Shown in pieces: positions 27,973 through 36,925 of a DNA stretch of 64,000 nt (within the stretch, counting starts at the first letter, position 1; each line of letters starts with the position of its first letter). The stretch covers positions 62,001 through 126,000 of the forward strand of contig NZ_JWJH01000006.1 of NCBI RefSeq assembly GCF_000949865.1. Direction: 5' to 3'. Below the pieces are notes generated by a model. It was given only the letters and a program-made list of their open reading frames with translations, did no database searches and was not told the DNA's origin. The DNA is from Rhizobium nepotum 39/7. Its GTDB lineage: Bacteria; Pseudomonadota; Alphaproteobacteria; Rhizobiales; Rhizobiaceae. A program made the position numbers and the translations under genes.

Positions 27973-28785
27973 ATGCCATTTCCGAACATCGATCCGATTG
28001 CCCTGTCCATCGGGCCCTTGGCGATCCACTGGTATGGCATCGCCTATGTCGCCGGTATCATGCTCGGCTGGTTTTATGCCCGCCGCCTTACGCTGACGGC
28101 TCGCCTTTGGCCAAACGATACGTCCCCGATCTCTGTGCAGCATCTTGACGATTTCATCCTGTGGGCGGCCGGCGGCATCGTGCTTGGCGGGCGTATCGGC
28201 TACATCCTGTTTTACGATCTTGGCGCCGTCGCCGCCAATCCCATAAGGGCGCTCGAAATATGGAACGGCGGCATGTCGTTCCATGGCGGACTGATCGGCA
28301 CGACCGCCGCCATGATCCTCTTTGCCCGCAAGAACGGCATCCCGGTCTGGAGCATGTTCGACGTCGTCGCAGCCGTCGCGCCCATCGGCCTGCTGTTCGG
28401 CCGCATCGCCAATTTCATCAATGGCGAATTGTGGGGCCGTATCGCCGACGTTCCCTGGGCGGTCGTGTTCCCGACCGGCGGTCCGTTTGCGCGACACCCG
28501 AGCCAGCTTTACGAAGCGGGCCTCGAAGGCGTCGTGCTCGTCGCCATTCTGGCGGTGGCCATCTACGCCTTCAAGGCGCTGAAAACACCCGGCATCGTCA
28601 CCGGCATCTTCGTCTGCGGTTATGCGCTGTCGCGTATCTTCGTGGAATTCTTCCGTGAGCCGGATGCCCAGATCGGTTATCTCGCCGGCAACTGGCTGAC
28701 CATGGGCATGGTGCTCTCGACGCCGATGTTCCTTCTGGGCCTCTGGGCGGTCCTGCGTGCACGCCGCACGAAACAAAGCGCCTAA
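27973..28785 (+). CDS. lgt: Prolipoprotein diacylglyceryl transferase
   Basis: Inner-membrane enzyme that moves a diacylglyceryl group from phosphatidylglycerol onto the lipobox cysteine, the first step in lipoprotein maturation. The 270 residues hold about seven helices, the HGG motif in [11 protein letters not shown], and the Lgt signature [14 protein letters not shown]. The ATG at 27973 ([11 protein letters not shown]) is the family start; TTG 27943 would add ten residues. Sixteen bases before the next gene, so probably an operon with the MidA-like gene and pgeF. Confidence 0.97.
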   Translation: MPFPNIDPIALSIGPLAIHWYGIAYVAGIMLGWFYARRLTLTARLWPNDTSPISVQHLDDFILWAAGGIVLGGRIGYILFYDLGAVAANPIRALEIWNGGMSFHGGLIGTTAAMILFARKNGIPVWSMFDVVAAVAPIGLLFGRIANFINGELWGRIADVPWAVVFPTGGPFARHPSQLYEAGLEGVVLVAILAVAIYAFKALKTPGIVTGIFVCGYALSRIFVEFFREPDAQIGYLAGNWLTMGMVLSTPMFLLGLWAVLRARRTKQSA

Positions 28786-28800
28786 GCGGTATGACCTGCC

Positions 28801-29901
28801 ATGACGACACCGCTTGCGCAACGCATCAAATCCCTTATCCGGCTCAACGGTCCGCTCAGCGTCACCGATTTCTTCTCGCTTTGCCTCGCCGATCCTGAGC
28901 ACGGTTATTACCGGAGCAGAGAACCCTTCGGCCGTTCGGGCGATTTCATCACCGCGCCGGAGGTCAGCCAGCTTTTCGGCGAAATGCTCGGCGTTTTCGT
29001 GGTCCATGCCTGGCAGCGGCACGGCGCGCCCACAGAGACCCGGCTGGTGGAAATCGGTCCCGGCCGCGGCACCATGATGTCCGACATGCTGCGTGTCATC
29101 CGCCGCATCGCCCCGCCTCTTTACGAGACGATGCGGGTGCATCTGGTGGAGACCAGCCCTCGCCTTTCGACCATCCAGAAAGAAACGCTCGCCCCGCATG
29201 GCGGCCGGCTGGCGTGGCACGAAAGTTTCGATGATGTGCCGGAAGGTTTCCTGCTTGTCGTCGCCAACGAGCTTTTCGACGCCATCCCCATCCGGCAATT
29301 CGTCAGGACGCCGCAGGGTTTTCGCGAACGCGTCGTCAGCCTCGATGCAAATGGCGAACTCGTCTTCTCGACGGGGCTTGCCAGCATCGATCCGTCACTG
29401 CTGCCGCCCCTGCCCGAGCAGCAGCCGCTGGGCACCATATTCGAGATTTCACCCGCCCGTGAGGCCGTGATGACGGCTATCTGCCAGCGCCTGTCCGCAT
29501 ATGGCGGCACGGCGCTCGCCATCGATTACGGCCATCTGGTCGCCGGATTTGGCGACACATTGCAGGCCATGCGCGACCACGCCTTCGACCCGCCGCTTGC
29601 GCATCCAGGGCAAGCCGATCTGACCAGTCATGTCGATTTCGAAAGCCTCGTCAGGACAGCCGAGGCAACCGGCGTGCACGTCAATGGCACCCTGCGGCAA
29701 GGCGACTTTCTCTATGGTCTCGGCCTCAAGGAGCGGGCAGCCGCTCTTGCCGCCAAGGCGACACCCGACCAGACGCTTGAAATCGCCGAAGCAGTCAACC
29801 GCCTCGCCGGCGAAGGAGCCGGCAAGATGGGGGAACTTTTCAAGGTCATCGCCGTTTCAAGTCCCGCACTCCATCTCCTGCCGTTTCGCACGGTGGATTG
29901 A
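28801..29901 (+). CDS. SAM-dependent methyltransferase, MidA/NDUFAF7 family
   Basis: A 366-residue class I methyltransferase. The N-terminal block PLSVTDFFSLCLADPEHGYY and GDFITAPEVSQLFGEMLG are diagnostic of the family; the SAM motif is VEIGPGRGTMMSDMLR, followed by ANELFDAIPIRQFV. The mitochondrial member dimethylates an arginine of a complex I subunit; in bacteria a respiratory complex I substrate is likely but unproven. It lies between lgt and pgeF, the usual rhizobial order. Confidence 0.92.
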   Translation: MTTPLAQRIKSLIRLNGPLSVTDFFSLCLADPEHGYYRSREPFGRSGDFITAPEVSQLFGEMLGVFVVHAWQRHGAPTETRLVEIGPGRGTMMSDMLRVIRRIAPPLYETMRVHLVETSPRLSTIQKETLAPHGGRLAWHESFDDVPEGFLLVVANELFDAIPIRQFVRTPQGFRERVVSLDANGELVFSTGLASIDPSLLPPLPEQQPLGTIFEISPAREAVMTAICQRLSAYGGTALAIDYGHLVAGFGDTLQAMRDHAFDPPLAHPGQADLTSHVDFESLVRTAEATGVHVNGTLRQGDFLYGLGLKERAAALAAKATPDQTLEIAEAVNRLAGEGAGKMGELFKVIAVSSPALHLLPFRTVD

Positions 29902-30051
29902 CAGTGCAATCACCTCTGGGCCAACATCGGCCCCAGAACGAAGCAGACGCACTGCATCAGACAAACGTCGCGCAACGCCGCGGCACCAGGAAACATCTTG
30001 CTTAACGCATCCCACTGGCAACAGCGACATTCTCCAAGGAACTCCCGCACC

Positions 30052-30846
30052 ATGCAGAACGAAACGCTGCCGCTCCCGATCCAGAGCCCCCTGCTCGCCG
30101 CCTTGAGTGAAAACCGCGTCCGCCACGGTTTTTTCACCCGGCAGGGCGGTGTCTCGCAGGGGCTTTACGAGGGCCTCAATGTCGGCCTTGGCTCGAAAGA
30201 CGAACCGGAGCTGGTGCATGAAAACCGCCGTCGCGTCACGCAATGGTTCGGTGTTTCGGCAGAACGCCTTGCCACCGTGCACCAGATCCATTCCCCCGAC
30301 GTGCTCGTGGTCGATGAAAGCTATGACGGCAGCCGCCCGCAGGCCGATGCGATGGTGACGGCGACGCCGGGTTTCGTGCTCGGCGTGCTGAGCGCCGATT
30401 GCGGCCCGATTCTTTTTGCTGACGCCGAAGCGGGCGTTGTTGGTGCCGCCCATGCCGGCTGGAAGGGCGCATTGTTCGGCGTGCTCGAAAACACCATCGA
30501 GACCATGAGGAAACTGGGCGCCAATCGCGAACGCATCACAGCCTCGCTCGGCCCCTCCATCAGTCAGGCCAATTATGAAGTCGGGCCGGAATATGTGGCG
30601 CGCTTCACCGATTTCGATCCCGCCTATGCGGCCTATTTCACCGCCTCTGACAAAGGCGGACATGCGCTGTTCGACCTCAAGCAATTTACGGTGGATCGTC
30701 TGGTCAACGCGGGCGTGAGGGCGGAAAACCTCGGCCTCTGCACCTATCCCGACGAGGACCGCTTCTACTCCTACCGCCGCACGACCCACCGGGCCGAACC
30801 CGATTATGGGCGGCAGATTTCCGCAATCGCAATTCTGGAGGACTGA
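30052..30846 (+). CDS. pgeF: Peptidoglycan editing factor PgeF (YfiH/DUF152)
   Basis: A 264-residue metalloenzyme reported in E. coli to prevent misincorporation of L-Ser into peptidoglycan; homologues were earlier called polyphenol oxidases. The active-site blocks are clear: NVGLGSKDEPE, LSADCGPILFAD with its Cys, and VVGAAHAGWKGALFGV with its His. It ends YSYRRTTHRAEPDYGRQISA. I chose ATG 30052 over TTG 29998 because AAGGA lies just upstream. Its stop is one base before the next start, indicating coupling with the M24 gene. Confidence 0.95.
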   Translation: MQNETLPLPIQSPLLAALSENRVRHGFFTRQGGVSQGLYEGLNVGLGSKDEPELVHENRRRVTQWFGVSAERLATVHQIHSPDVLVVDESYDGSRPQADAMVTATPGFVLGVLSADCGPILFADAEAGVVGAAHAGWKGALFGVLENTIETMRKLGANRERITASLGPSISQANYEVGPEYVARFTDFDPAYAAYFTASDKGGHALFDLKQFTVDRLVNAGVRAENLGLCTYPDEDRFYSYRRTTHRAEPDYGRQISAIAILED

Positions 30847-30847
30847 C

Positions 30848-31999
30848 ATGGCCCTGCATTTCGAGCTTTCGGAATTCGATGCCCGCCGCGAACGGCTGAT
30901 TGCCAAAATGACCGAGGAGAAGCTGGACGCCATTCTGCTTTTCGCCCAGGAGAGCATGTACTGGCTGACCGGTTACGACACGTTTGGCTACTGCTTCTTC
31001 CAGACGCTGGTGGTCAAATCGGACGGCTCCATGACGCTTCTAACCCGTTCGGCGGACATGCGGCAGGCCCGTAACACCTCGACGATCGACAATATTCTCA
31101 TCTGGGTCGACCGGCCCAATGCCGACCCGACGCTCGATCTTAAAAACCTCCTCAGCGATCTCGATCTCCTGGGTGCCAAGATCGGCGTGGAATACGACAC
31201 CCACGGCATGACCGGACGCGTCGCCCGCCTGCTGGATAATCAGCTCGCCAGCTTCTGCCAGATGATCGACGCCTCCTATCTGGTCAGCAACCTGCGCCTC
31301 ACCAAAAGCCCCGCCGAGATCGCTTATGCGAAGAATGCAGGCAGGCTCGCCGACGATGCTCTGGACGCGGCTTTGGAACTCATCAAGCCGGGCGCGGACG
31401 AAGCCGCGATATTGGCGGCGATGCAGGGTGCGGTTCTGGCCGGCGGCGGCGATTATCCCGCCAATGAATTCATCATCGGTTCCGGCGCAGATGCGCTGCT
31501 GTGCCGTTACAAGGCCGGTCGCCGCAGGCTGGATGCCAAGGATCAGCTGACGCTGGAATGGGCCGGTGTCAGCGCCCATTACCATGCCGCGATGATGCGC
31601 ACGGTGGTGATCGGCGAACAGGATTTCCGCCAGAAGGAGCTTTACAGCGCCTGCCTGCAAAACCTCACCGCCATCGAGGACGTTTTGCAGCCGGGCAAGA
31701 CCTTCGGCGATGTCTTCGACGTGCATGCCCGCGTCATGGACGAACGCGGCTTGACCCGCCACCGGCTGAACTCCTGTGGTTATTCGCTGGGCGCGCGTTT
31801 CTCCCCGTCTTGGATGGAGCATCAGATGTTCCACGCCGGCAATCCGCAGGAGATCACACGCGACATGACGCTGTTCGTGCACATGATCGTGATGGATTCC
31901 GATTCCGGCACAGCCATGACACTCGGCCGGACCTATCTGACCACGGACGGCGCGCCGGAGCCGCTCTCCCGTCACAGCCTCGATCTTCTCACAGCTTAA
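30848..31999 (+). CDS. M24-family creatinase/ectoine-hydrolase-like protein
   Basis: A 383-residue pita-bread-fold protein: an N-terminal creatinase-like domain (residues 10-145, LFAQESMYWLTGYDTFGYCF) and a C-terminal M24 domain (about 155-375). The aminopeptidase-P metal ligands are missing: the usual DxG...D region reads LEWAGVSAHYHAAMMRT, the HG motif reads SCGYSLG, and the two Glu sites are absent. This fits metal-independent creatinase or DoeA-type ectoine hydrolases rather than true peptidases. The ATG at 30848 follows GGAGG, directly after pgeF. The substrate is unknown. Confidence 0.88.
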   Translation: MALHFELSEFDARRERLIAKMTEEKLDAILLFAQESMYWLTGYDTFGYCFFQTLVVKSDGSMTLLTRSADMRQARNTSTIDNILIWVDRPNADPTLDLKNLLSDLDLLGAKIGVEYDTHGMTGRVARLLDNQLASFCQMIDASYLVSNLRLTKSPAEIAYAKNAGRLADDALDAALELIKPGADEAAILAAMQGAVLAGGGDYPANEFIIGSGADALLCRYKAGRRRLDAKDQLTLEWAGVSAHYHAAMMRTVVIGEQDFRQKELYSACLQNLTAIEDVLQPGKTFGDVFDVHARVMDERGLTRHRLNSCGYSLGARFSPSWMEHQMFHAGNPQEITRDMTLFVHMIVMDSDSGTAMTLGRTYLTTDGAPEPLSRHSLDLLTA

Positions 32000-32089
32000 A
32001 TCGCCACCGGGTTTGACAGAGCGGGAAAACCAGCCCTACATTGCCGCCACCTTGGGCAAGAAGGAGCGGGACATGAGAGAGAACATCGC

Positions 32090-32830
32090 ATGAGCCGGAC
32101 GGGGTTTTTCCTCGTCATTCCGGCGCTGGTGCTGGCCCTGTCGGCCTGCAACACCACGGAGGCGCTGACGCCGCAGGTGAATGTAGGTCACAATGGCTCG
32201 CAATCGACACCGGTGACGCAGGGCGATCTCGACCAGATGGCCGCCGCAGCCGACCGCGCGCCTGCGGGCGCGCCGGCAACCGCATCTTCCGTGCCCGCCT
32301 ATGCGCCGCAGAACTCCTTGCAGGCGCAGGCACAGGCGCTTTCCAACGGCAACCAGTATGGCGAGCCGCTTGGCCAGAACCAGTCTCCCGGCCAATCCCG
32401 CTCCCCCGGCAACAGTCAGCCGCCGCCCTCGCAGCAGACGGCTGCACTTGCGCCTGCCGCTTCCGGCAATTCCATCCGCTTCCTGCCGATCATCGGCGCG
32501 CCCGTTCAGGCCGTCACGCCGCTTTCGCGGCAACTGGGTGCCGAAGCGCGGGCAAAGGGTCTGACCATCCGCGCCTCCAACGACAATTCGGCCGACAACA
32601 TCCTGAAAGGATATTTCTCCGCCTTCGCCGATGGCGGCAAGGTCAATGTCGTTTACGTCTGGGACATTCTGGATGCCAATGGAACCAGGCTTCACCGCCT
32701 GCAGGGACAGGAAGCGGTGGCCGCCAAAGGCAGCGATCCATGGGCCGCCGTGACCGACAGGGTCATGCAGGATATCGCCGCAAAAACACTCAACGAGTAT
32801 TCGTCATGGAAGCAGTCTCACAGGGGATGA
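32090..32830 (+). CDS. Putative lipoprotein, rhizobial
   Basis: A 246-residue exported protein. The N-terminus is a type II signal with lipobox LSAC (FFLVIPALVLALSAC, Cys at about residue 19). A Gln, Ser, Pro and Ala-rich linker spans about 50-125 (GQSRSPGNSQPPPSQQ), followed by a folded C-terminal domain (IRFLPIIGAPVQAVTPLS, GYFSAFADGGKVNVVYVWDI, WAAVTDRVMQDIA). I do not know its function; such proteins recur in Rhizobiaceae. Start ATG 32090. Confidence 0.82.
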   Translation: MSRTGFFLVIPALVLALSACNTTEALTPQVNVGHNGSQSTPVTQGDLDQMAAAADRAPAGAPATASSVPAYAPQNSLQAQAQALSNGNQYGEPLGQNQSPGQSRSPGNSQPPPSQQTAALAPAASGNSIRFLPIIGAPVQAVTPLSRQLGAEARAKGLTIRASNDNSADNILKGYFSAFADGGKVNVVYVWDILDANGTRLHRLQGQEAVAAKGSDPWAAVTDRVMQDIAAKTLNEYSSWKQSHRG

Positions 32831-32941
32831 GATGAAACGACGGGAGAAGTCACAGAGATTTCATGAAAATCATTGCGAAAGCACTGAGTCCTCTTGCAAT
32901 CGGAAGCAACAACGCTATTAAGGCGCGCATGGCAACAAGGT

Positions 32942-32967
32942 GTGTCCGGCAAAGGTTTTGCAGCCGG
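32942..32967 (+). other. Hairpin in the prs leader
   Basis: GTCCGGC at 32942-32948 pairs with GCCGGAC at 32961-32967 in the 220-base space before prs. No T run follows, so it is not a terminator; function unclear. Confidence 0.3.
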
Positions 32968-33049
32968 ACGTTCCTCCCCTTGAACGACGCTTGGTTACGG
33001 CAACACTTTCCCGTGGCGCAAGGCGATTGCATGGAAACAGGCGGCCGCA

Positions 33050-33982
33050 ATGAAGGTTTTCGCAGGCAATTCGAACCGGCACCTTGCCGAAGCGATCTGC
33101 AAGTATCTCAACGTACCTCTCGGAAATGCCACCGTAAAGCGGTTTGCTGACCAGGAAATTTTCGTAGAAATCAGTGAAAACGTGCGCGGCGAGGACGTTT
33201 TTCTCGTCCAGTCCACATCGTTTCCGGCAAACGATCATCTGATGGAACTGCTCATCATGATCGATGCCATGCGCCGCTCCTCGGCAAAGCGCATCACGGC
33301 GGTGCTCCCCTATTTCGGTTACGCCCGTCAGGACCGCAAGGCAGGCCCCCGCACACCGATTTCCGCCAAACTCGTCGCCAATCTGATCACCGAAGCCGGT
33401 GCTGACCGCGTATTGACGCTCGATCTTCATGCCGGTCAGATCCAGGGCTTTTTCGATATTCCGACAGACAACCTCTTCGCAGCCCCCATTCTGGCCCGCG
33501 ATATCAAGGACCACTACGACACCAACAACGTCATGGTCGTTTCGCCTGATGTCGGCGGCGTGGTCCGCGCCCGCGCCCTGTCGAAGCGTCTGGACTGTCT
33601 GCTGGCAATCGTCGACAAACGCCGCGATCGTCCGGGCGAATCCGAAGTCATGAACGTCATCGGCGATGTTTCCGGAAAAGATTGCATCCTGATCGACGAT
33701 ATCATCGATTCCGGCGGCACGCTCTGCAACGCGGCGGAAGCACTGCTGAAAAAGGGCGCGACCAGCGTCACCGCCTATATCACGCATGGTGTGCTTTCCG
33801 GCGGCGCGGTTGCCCGCGTGGCCTCCTCGAAGCTGCGCGAACTCGTCATCACCGACAGCATCCAGCCCACTACCGGCGTCCAGTCCGCACACAATATCCG
33901 CGTGATCAGCACGGCCGGCCTTCTGGGCGAGGCGATCAACCGCACCGCGCAGGAACAGTCGGTTTCCGGCCTGTTCGACTGA
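33050..33982 (+). CDS. prs: Ribose-phosphate pyrophosphokinase
   Basis: Makes PRPP from ribose 5-phosphate and ATP for nucleotide, histidine and tryptophan synthesis. The 310 residues are full length and show the flexible loop [20 protein letters not shown], the metal-binding [27 protein letters not shown], and the PRPP-binding [14 protein letters not shown]. The start ATG 33050 follows GGCGGCCGCA with weak ribosome site, but no better one fits the family N-terminus MKVFAGNSN. Confidence 0.98.
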   Translation: MKVFAGNSNRHLAEAICKYLNVPLGNATVKRFADQEIFVEISENVRGEDVFLVQSTSFPANDHLMELLIMIDAMRRSSAKRITAVLPYFGYARQDRKAGPRTPISAKLVANLITEAGADRVLTLDLHAGQIQGFFDIPTDNLFAAPILARDIKDHYDTNNVMVVSPDVGGVVRARALSKRLDCLLAIVDKRRDRPGESEVMNVIGDVSGKDCILIDDIIDSGGTLCNAAEALLKKGATSVTAYITHGVLSGGAVARVASSKLRELVITDSIQPTTGVQSAHNIRVISTAGLLGEAINRTAQEQSVSGLFD

Positions 33983-34292
33983 TACGCCCTCGGTCCCGTT
34001 TATCCAACCGGGAACCGGGATCGATTATGGACGGGAGAAATGCGCGGCCGGGCAAACGGAGGCGCATTTTCAAGCTCGGTCTGCCGGACGCAGGTGCCGG
34101 ATGGCGGCAAAATCCGAAAACCACTCCTCCGTCATCCTCGGGCCTGTCCCGAGGATCTGCAACGTCTTGATTTTATCGGCGTGTTTAGATCCTTGGGACA
34201 AGCCCAAGGATGACGTCGAGATAATTCGCAACGTTCGCCATCAAATTCTAACCATATGGGGCCGCATCAGCCGCAACGCGCTTAACTGCGGC
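33983..34292. other. 310-bp intergenic region with a repeat
   Basis: Between convergent prs and the PAP2 gene. It contains copy B of the 84-nt palindromic repeat (34131-34214). I saw no gene or strong terminator with a T run in the rest. Confidence 0.6.
34131..34214. repeat. 84-nt palindromic rhizobial intergenic repeat, copy B
   Basis: Starts GTCATCCTCGGGCCTGTCCC and ends GGGACAAGCCCAAGGATGAC. Its reverse complement aligns with 16061-16144 end to end, with the same GATCTAA and CGTTGCAGAT internal blocks. Copies sit only between genes. Confidence 0.8.
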
Positions 34293-35141
34293 TCAGGAAG
34301 ACGCCGCGCCCGCATCCGGAGGCCGTTGCAGGCGTGTGGCCGCAGCCTTGATTTTCGGCCACCAGCGCCGAACACGGGCGCGGACAGCATGGCTGCCATT
34401 GCGCCACAGGCTGGTCGCATCGGCCGTAACGGCATCGCCGGTGAAGAGCTGACGGTGACGGGCAATCGCCAGCACCCGATAAAGAAACAGCGTCGTCAGC
34501 GCGGAAAATAGTACCGACATCACCACATCACTCAGGAAATGCCCGCCGGCGGCAATACGCAGGCCCGACATGAGGATGATGGCTCCGGCGGTGGTGCCGC
34601 CGATGACAAGACGCCCGCCCCATTGCAGGCGGTGCCAGACAAGCGCGCAAAGCGGCAGGAAAAAACTGGCTATGAGCGCCGTTTCCCCGGAGGAAAACGA
34701 ACAGTTCGAATAACATTGCGTGCTGAACTGGAAAGGCGGCGTGAAAAGCTGATGCCCGCCGAAATCGCTGACGCTGAATGGCCGGGCGCGCCCGACATTG
34801 GCCTTCAGCACCCCGTTCACCAGAAGTCCGGCACACAAAACCACAGGTCCACAGAGGAAGGCCCAGACACGCCAGCCGGTGCGTTGCAAGGAGCCGAGCC
34901 GGAGGTTGCCGATCAGGAGGATGAAGGCCAGAAGAGTTGCCAGTTCCGTTCCCTCGCGCAACGTATCCCGCAACCACTCGGGAAGCGGCTCGCGGCCGGA
35001 CCACAGGTTCCCATCAGGAGAAAAGAACAACGCGGAAAAGCCAAGATCGATGGACGGGAAGGTCGCGAACAGGATGACCAGCGCCAATGTGGCCAATGTC
35101 ACCCAGATCGTGATCCGCATATGCGAAAGATCATTGTCCAT
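34293..35141 (-). CDS. PAP2-family membrane phosphatase (LpxE/LpxF-like)
   Basis: A 282-residue membrane protein of about six helices with the three acid-phosphatase motifs: KANVGRARP (KX6RP), SSGE within CYSNCSFSSGETA where PSGH is usual, and RIAAGGHFLSDV (SRX5HXXXD type, with Leu before Arg). This fits LpxE/LpxF or undecaprenyl-pyrophosphate phosphatases acting at the periplasmic face. The ATG at 35141 overlaps the stop of the upstream glycosyltransferase by 11 bases. In context it probably dephosphorylates lipid A or recycles the polyprenyl carrier. Confidence 0.87.
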   Translation of the reverse strand: MDNDLSHMRITIWVTLATLALVILFATFPSIDLGFSALFFSPDGNLWSGREPLPEWLRDTLREGTELATLLAFILLIGNLRLGSLQRTGWRVWAFLCGPVVLCAGLLVNGVLKANVGRARPFSVSDFGGHQLFTPPFQFSTQCYSNCSFSSGETALIASFFLPLCALVWHRLQWGGRLVIGGTTAGAIILMSGLRIAAGGHFLSDVVMSVLFSALTTLFLYRVLAIARHRQLFTGDAVTADATSLWRNGSHAVRARVRRWWPKIKAAATRLQRPPDAGAASS

Positions 35142-36639
35142 TGGCCGCCCCTGGAATGCATTGCGACGGCAGCCGCCAGATCCCGATTTCCTTGCCTTCC
35201 AGAAAGCCCGGCCCGGCGACCCAGCGCGAAAGCGGCGTCTCGCCGGCAAGGCAAGACGGCAGGCCATCAGCAGTTGCCAGAAACACGGGATTTGTCGCCT
35301 CGCCGGATTCTAGCGGGTAGAGCAGTGCATAGTGGCTGGAAGGGACGCCGGTTTCGGGCAGCGCGCGCAGCATGATCCGCTTCTCGTCCCGCAGCTGGTA
35401 GAAAAGCTCGGCCAGAATGGAGCGATCGGAAGCAACGATAGCATCCGCTCCAACCTCTCGTGCCCGTGCGAAGCCGGTCGACACCAGCTCCGAGCGGCCA
35501 AGATAACGCTTCATCGCCAGTTCGCCGCTCGGCAGGCGCAATTCCGTTCCGGCGATCGTCATCAGCGGCAGCGCGATAGCGACGATACCGCCGAGCACAA
35601 GGGTGGAAACGGTGAGCCAGCGCCGGGATGCCAGGACCGGCACCGCCAGAAGCACACCCGCCGCATAGGCCCCCACCGCCCAGTTGGCGAGCGCCCGCGA
35701 CATCAACCCCTGTGCGGTAATCAGAAGCACGATCGGCACAGAAAGGGCGACCAGCGCCCGGGTTTCGGCGGTTTTCGCCCGGAACGTCGCAATGATCATG
35801 CCGACGAAAACGAACGGCCCGACAACGCCCGCCTGCGAGAAGAAAAACTCGAGCGCCGGACCGATTTTCAGCTGAATGCCATGCCAATTCGCATTATCCG
35901 CCGTGTGGCGCGCGGTCATGAAATCATGCGCAGCGTTCCACCACAGATTGGGAGCGATGACGGCGGCGCAGACAAGAGCCGCGATACCGGCATCACGCCA
36001 ACGGATGCGCCAGCCCACGCAAAGCCATCCAGCGGCGATGAAGCAGGGCAGAAAATAGATCATCGCATATTTCGACATCAGCCCGAGGCCGAAACAGAGA
36101 CCGAGCGCGATACTCCAGAGCGTCGCAGATGTGCCGGCGGCGCGCGCCTGCGCCAGTTTGCGCGCACAGATCATCGACAGCACGATGAACAGCATCATCG
36201 GCGTATCGGTCGAGATCAACAGGCTGCCGAGCGTCACGGCGGGCAGCGTCAGATAGACGACAGCGGCCAGCGAAGCGAGTTTTGCATCGTATATCATGCG
36301 CCCAAGCGCAAGAATCCCCGCTGCCGCCACACCATGAATGATCGGTGCGGCCAGCCGCACATCGAAGGTGCTCTCGCCGCCGCTCAGAATGCTGGCAGCG
36401 CGAATGATCCAGCCGATCAGCGGCGGCTTGGAATAGGCGCCGAACGCCATCTCGCGGCCCCACAGCCAATATTGCGCCTCATCGACGAAAAGATCGGTGC
36501 GGTTGAAGGCAAGCCCGAGGACGCGCAGCACCGTGACGAGCACGATTGCCGCAAGCGCAAGCGTCATCCATTGCCGCTGCTCGCTCGCCTGCGCATGGGG
36601 CAGGACTGCGCCCTCATGCATGCTGGCGGCGTTCTGCAT
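35131..36639 (-). CDS. ArnT-like membrane glycosyltransferase (PMT_2/GT83)
   Basis: A 502-residue polytopic protein with about 11-12 helices. The first periplasmic loop carries the catalytic DE of this fold in NRTDLFVDEAQYWLWGREMA, followed by AYSKPPLIGWIIRAAS. It should move a sugar from a polyprenyl-phosphate donor to an outward-facing acceptor such as lipid A or core. It overlaps the LAB_N gene before it (26 bases) and the PAP2 gene after it. In rhizobia, Rgt proteins of this fold add galacturonic acid; the sugar here is inference. Confidence 0.88.
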   Translation of the reverse strand: MQNAASMHEGAVLPHAQASEQRQWMTLALAAIVLVTVLRVLGLAFNRTDLFVDEAQYWLWGREMAFGAYSKPPLIGWIIRAASILSGGESTFDVRLAAPIIHGVAAAGILALGRMIYDAKLASLAAVVYLTLPAVTLGSLLISTDTPMMLFIVLSMICARKLAQARAAGTSATLWSIALGLCFGLGLMSKYAMIYFLPCFIAAGWLCVGWRIRWRDAGIAALVCAAVIAPNLWWNAAHDFMTARHTADNANWHGIQLKIGPALEFFFSQAGVVGPFVFVGMIIATFRAKTAETRALVALSVPIVLLITAQGLMSRALANWAVGAYAAGVLLAVPVLASRRWLTVSTLVLGGIVAIALPLMTIAGTELRLPSGELAMKRYLGRSELVSTGFARAREVGADAIVASDRSILAELFYQLRDEKRIMLRALPETGVPSSHYALLYPLESGEATNPVFLATADGLPSCLAGETPLSRWVAGPGFLEGKEIGIWRLPSQCIPGAANGQ

Positions 36640-36925
36640 GGATCAGCCAGAGATTTCGGGCATAAATGAAGAGGCCGGATGCCTGCCCCATAATGAAAAC
36701 CGGATCGCGACGCCAGATCGCGTATAACAGCAGCACCAGACCGCCGCCGAGGGAAAAATACCAGAAGGCCACGGGAATGACCGAACGGTTCGCCCGTTCC
36801 GACGAAATCCACTGAACCAGAAAACGCATGGTGAACAACATCTGGCCCATGAAGCCGGTGCAGACCCACAGAAATTCCTTCCAGCTGCTCACATGCAGCA
36901 TGGACCATAAGGCCGGTACATTCAC
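36614..36925 (-). CDS. LAB_N (lipid A biosynthesis N-terminal) membrane protein
   Basis: A 103-residue protein with three helices. The start WKEFLWVCTGFMGQMLFTMR and the central VQWISSERANRSVIPVAFWY are typical of the LAB_N domain, which is found fused to LpxB in some species or alone beside GT2 genes. Role unknown; it may help present the polyprenyl-phosphate sugar. Overlaps the GT2 gene by ATGA at its start and the ArnT-like gene at its end, so strictly coupled. Confidence 0.9.
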   Translation of the reverse strand: MNVPALWSMLHVSSWKEFLWVCTGFMGQMLFTMRFLVQWISSERANRSVIPVAFWYFSLGGGLVLLLYAIWRRDPVFIMGQASGLFIYARNLWLIHAERRQHA

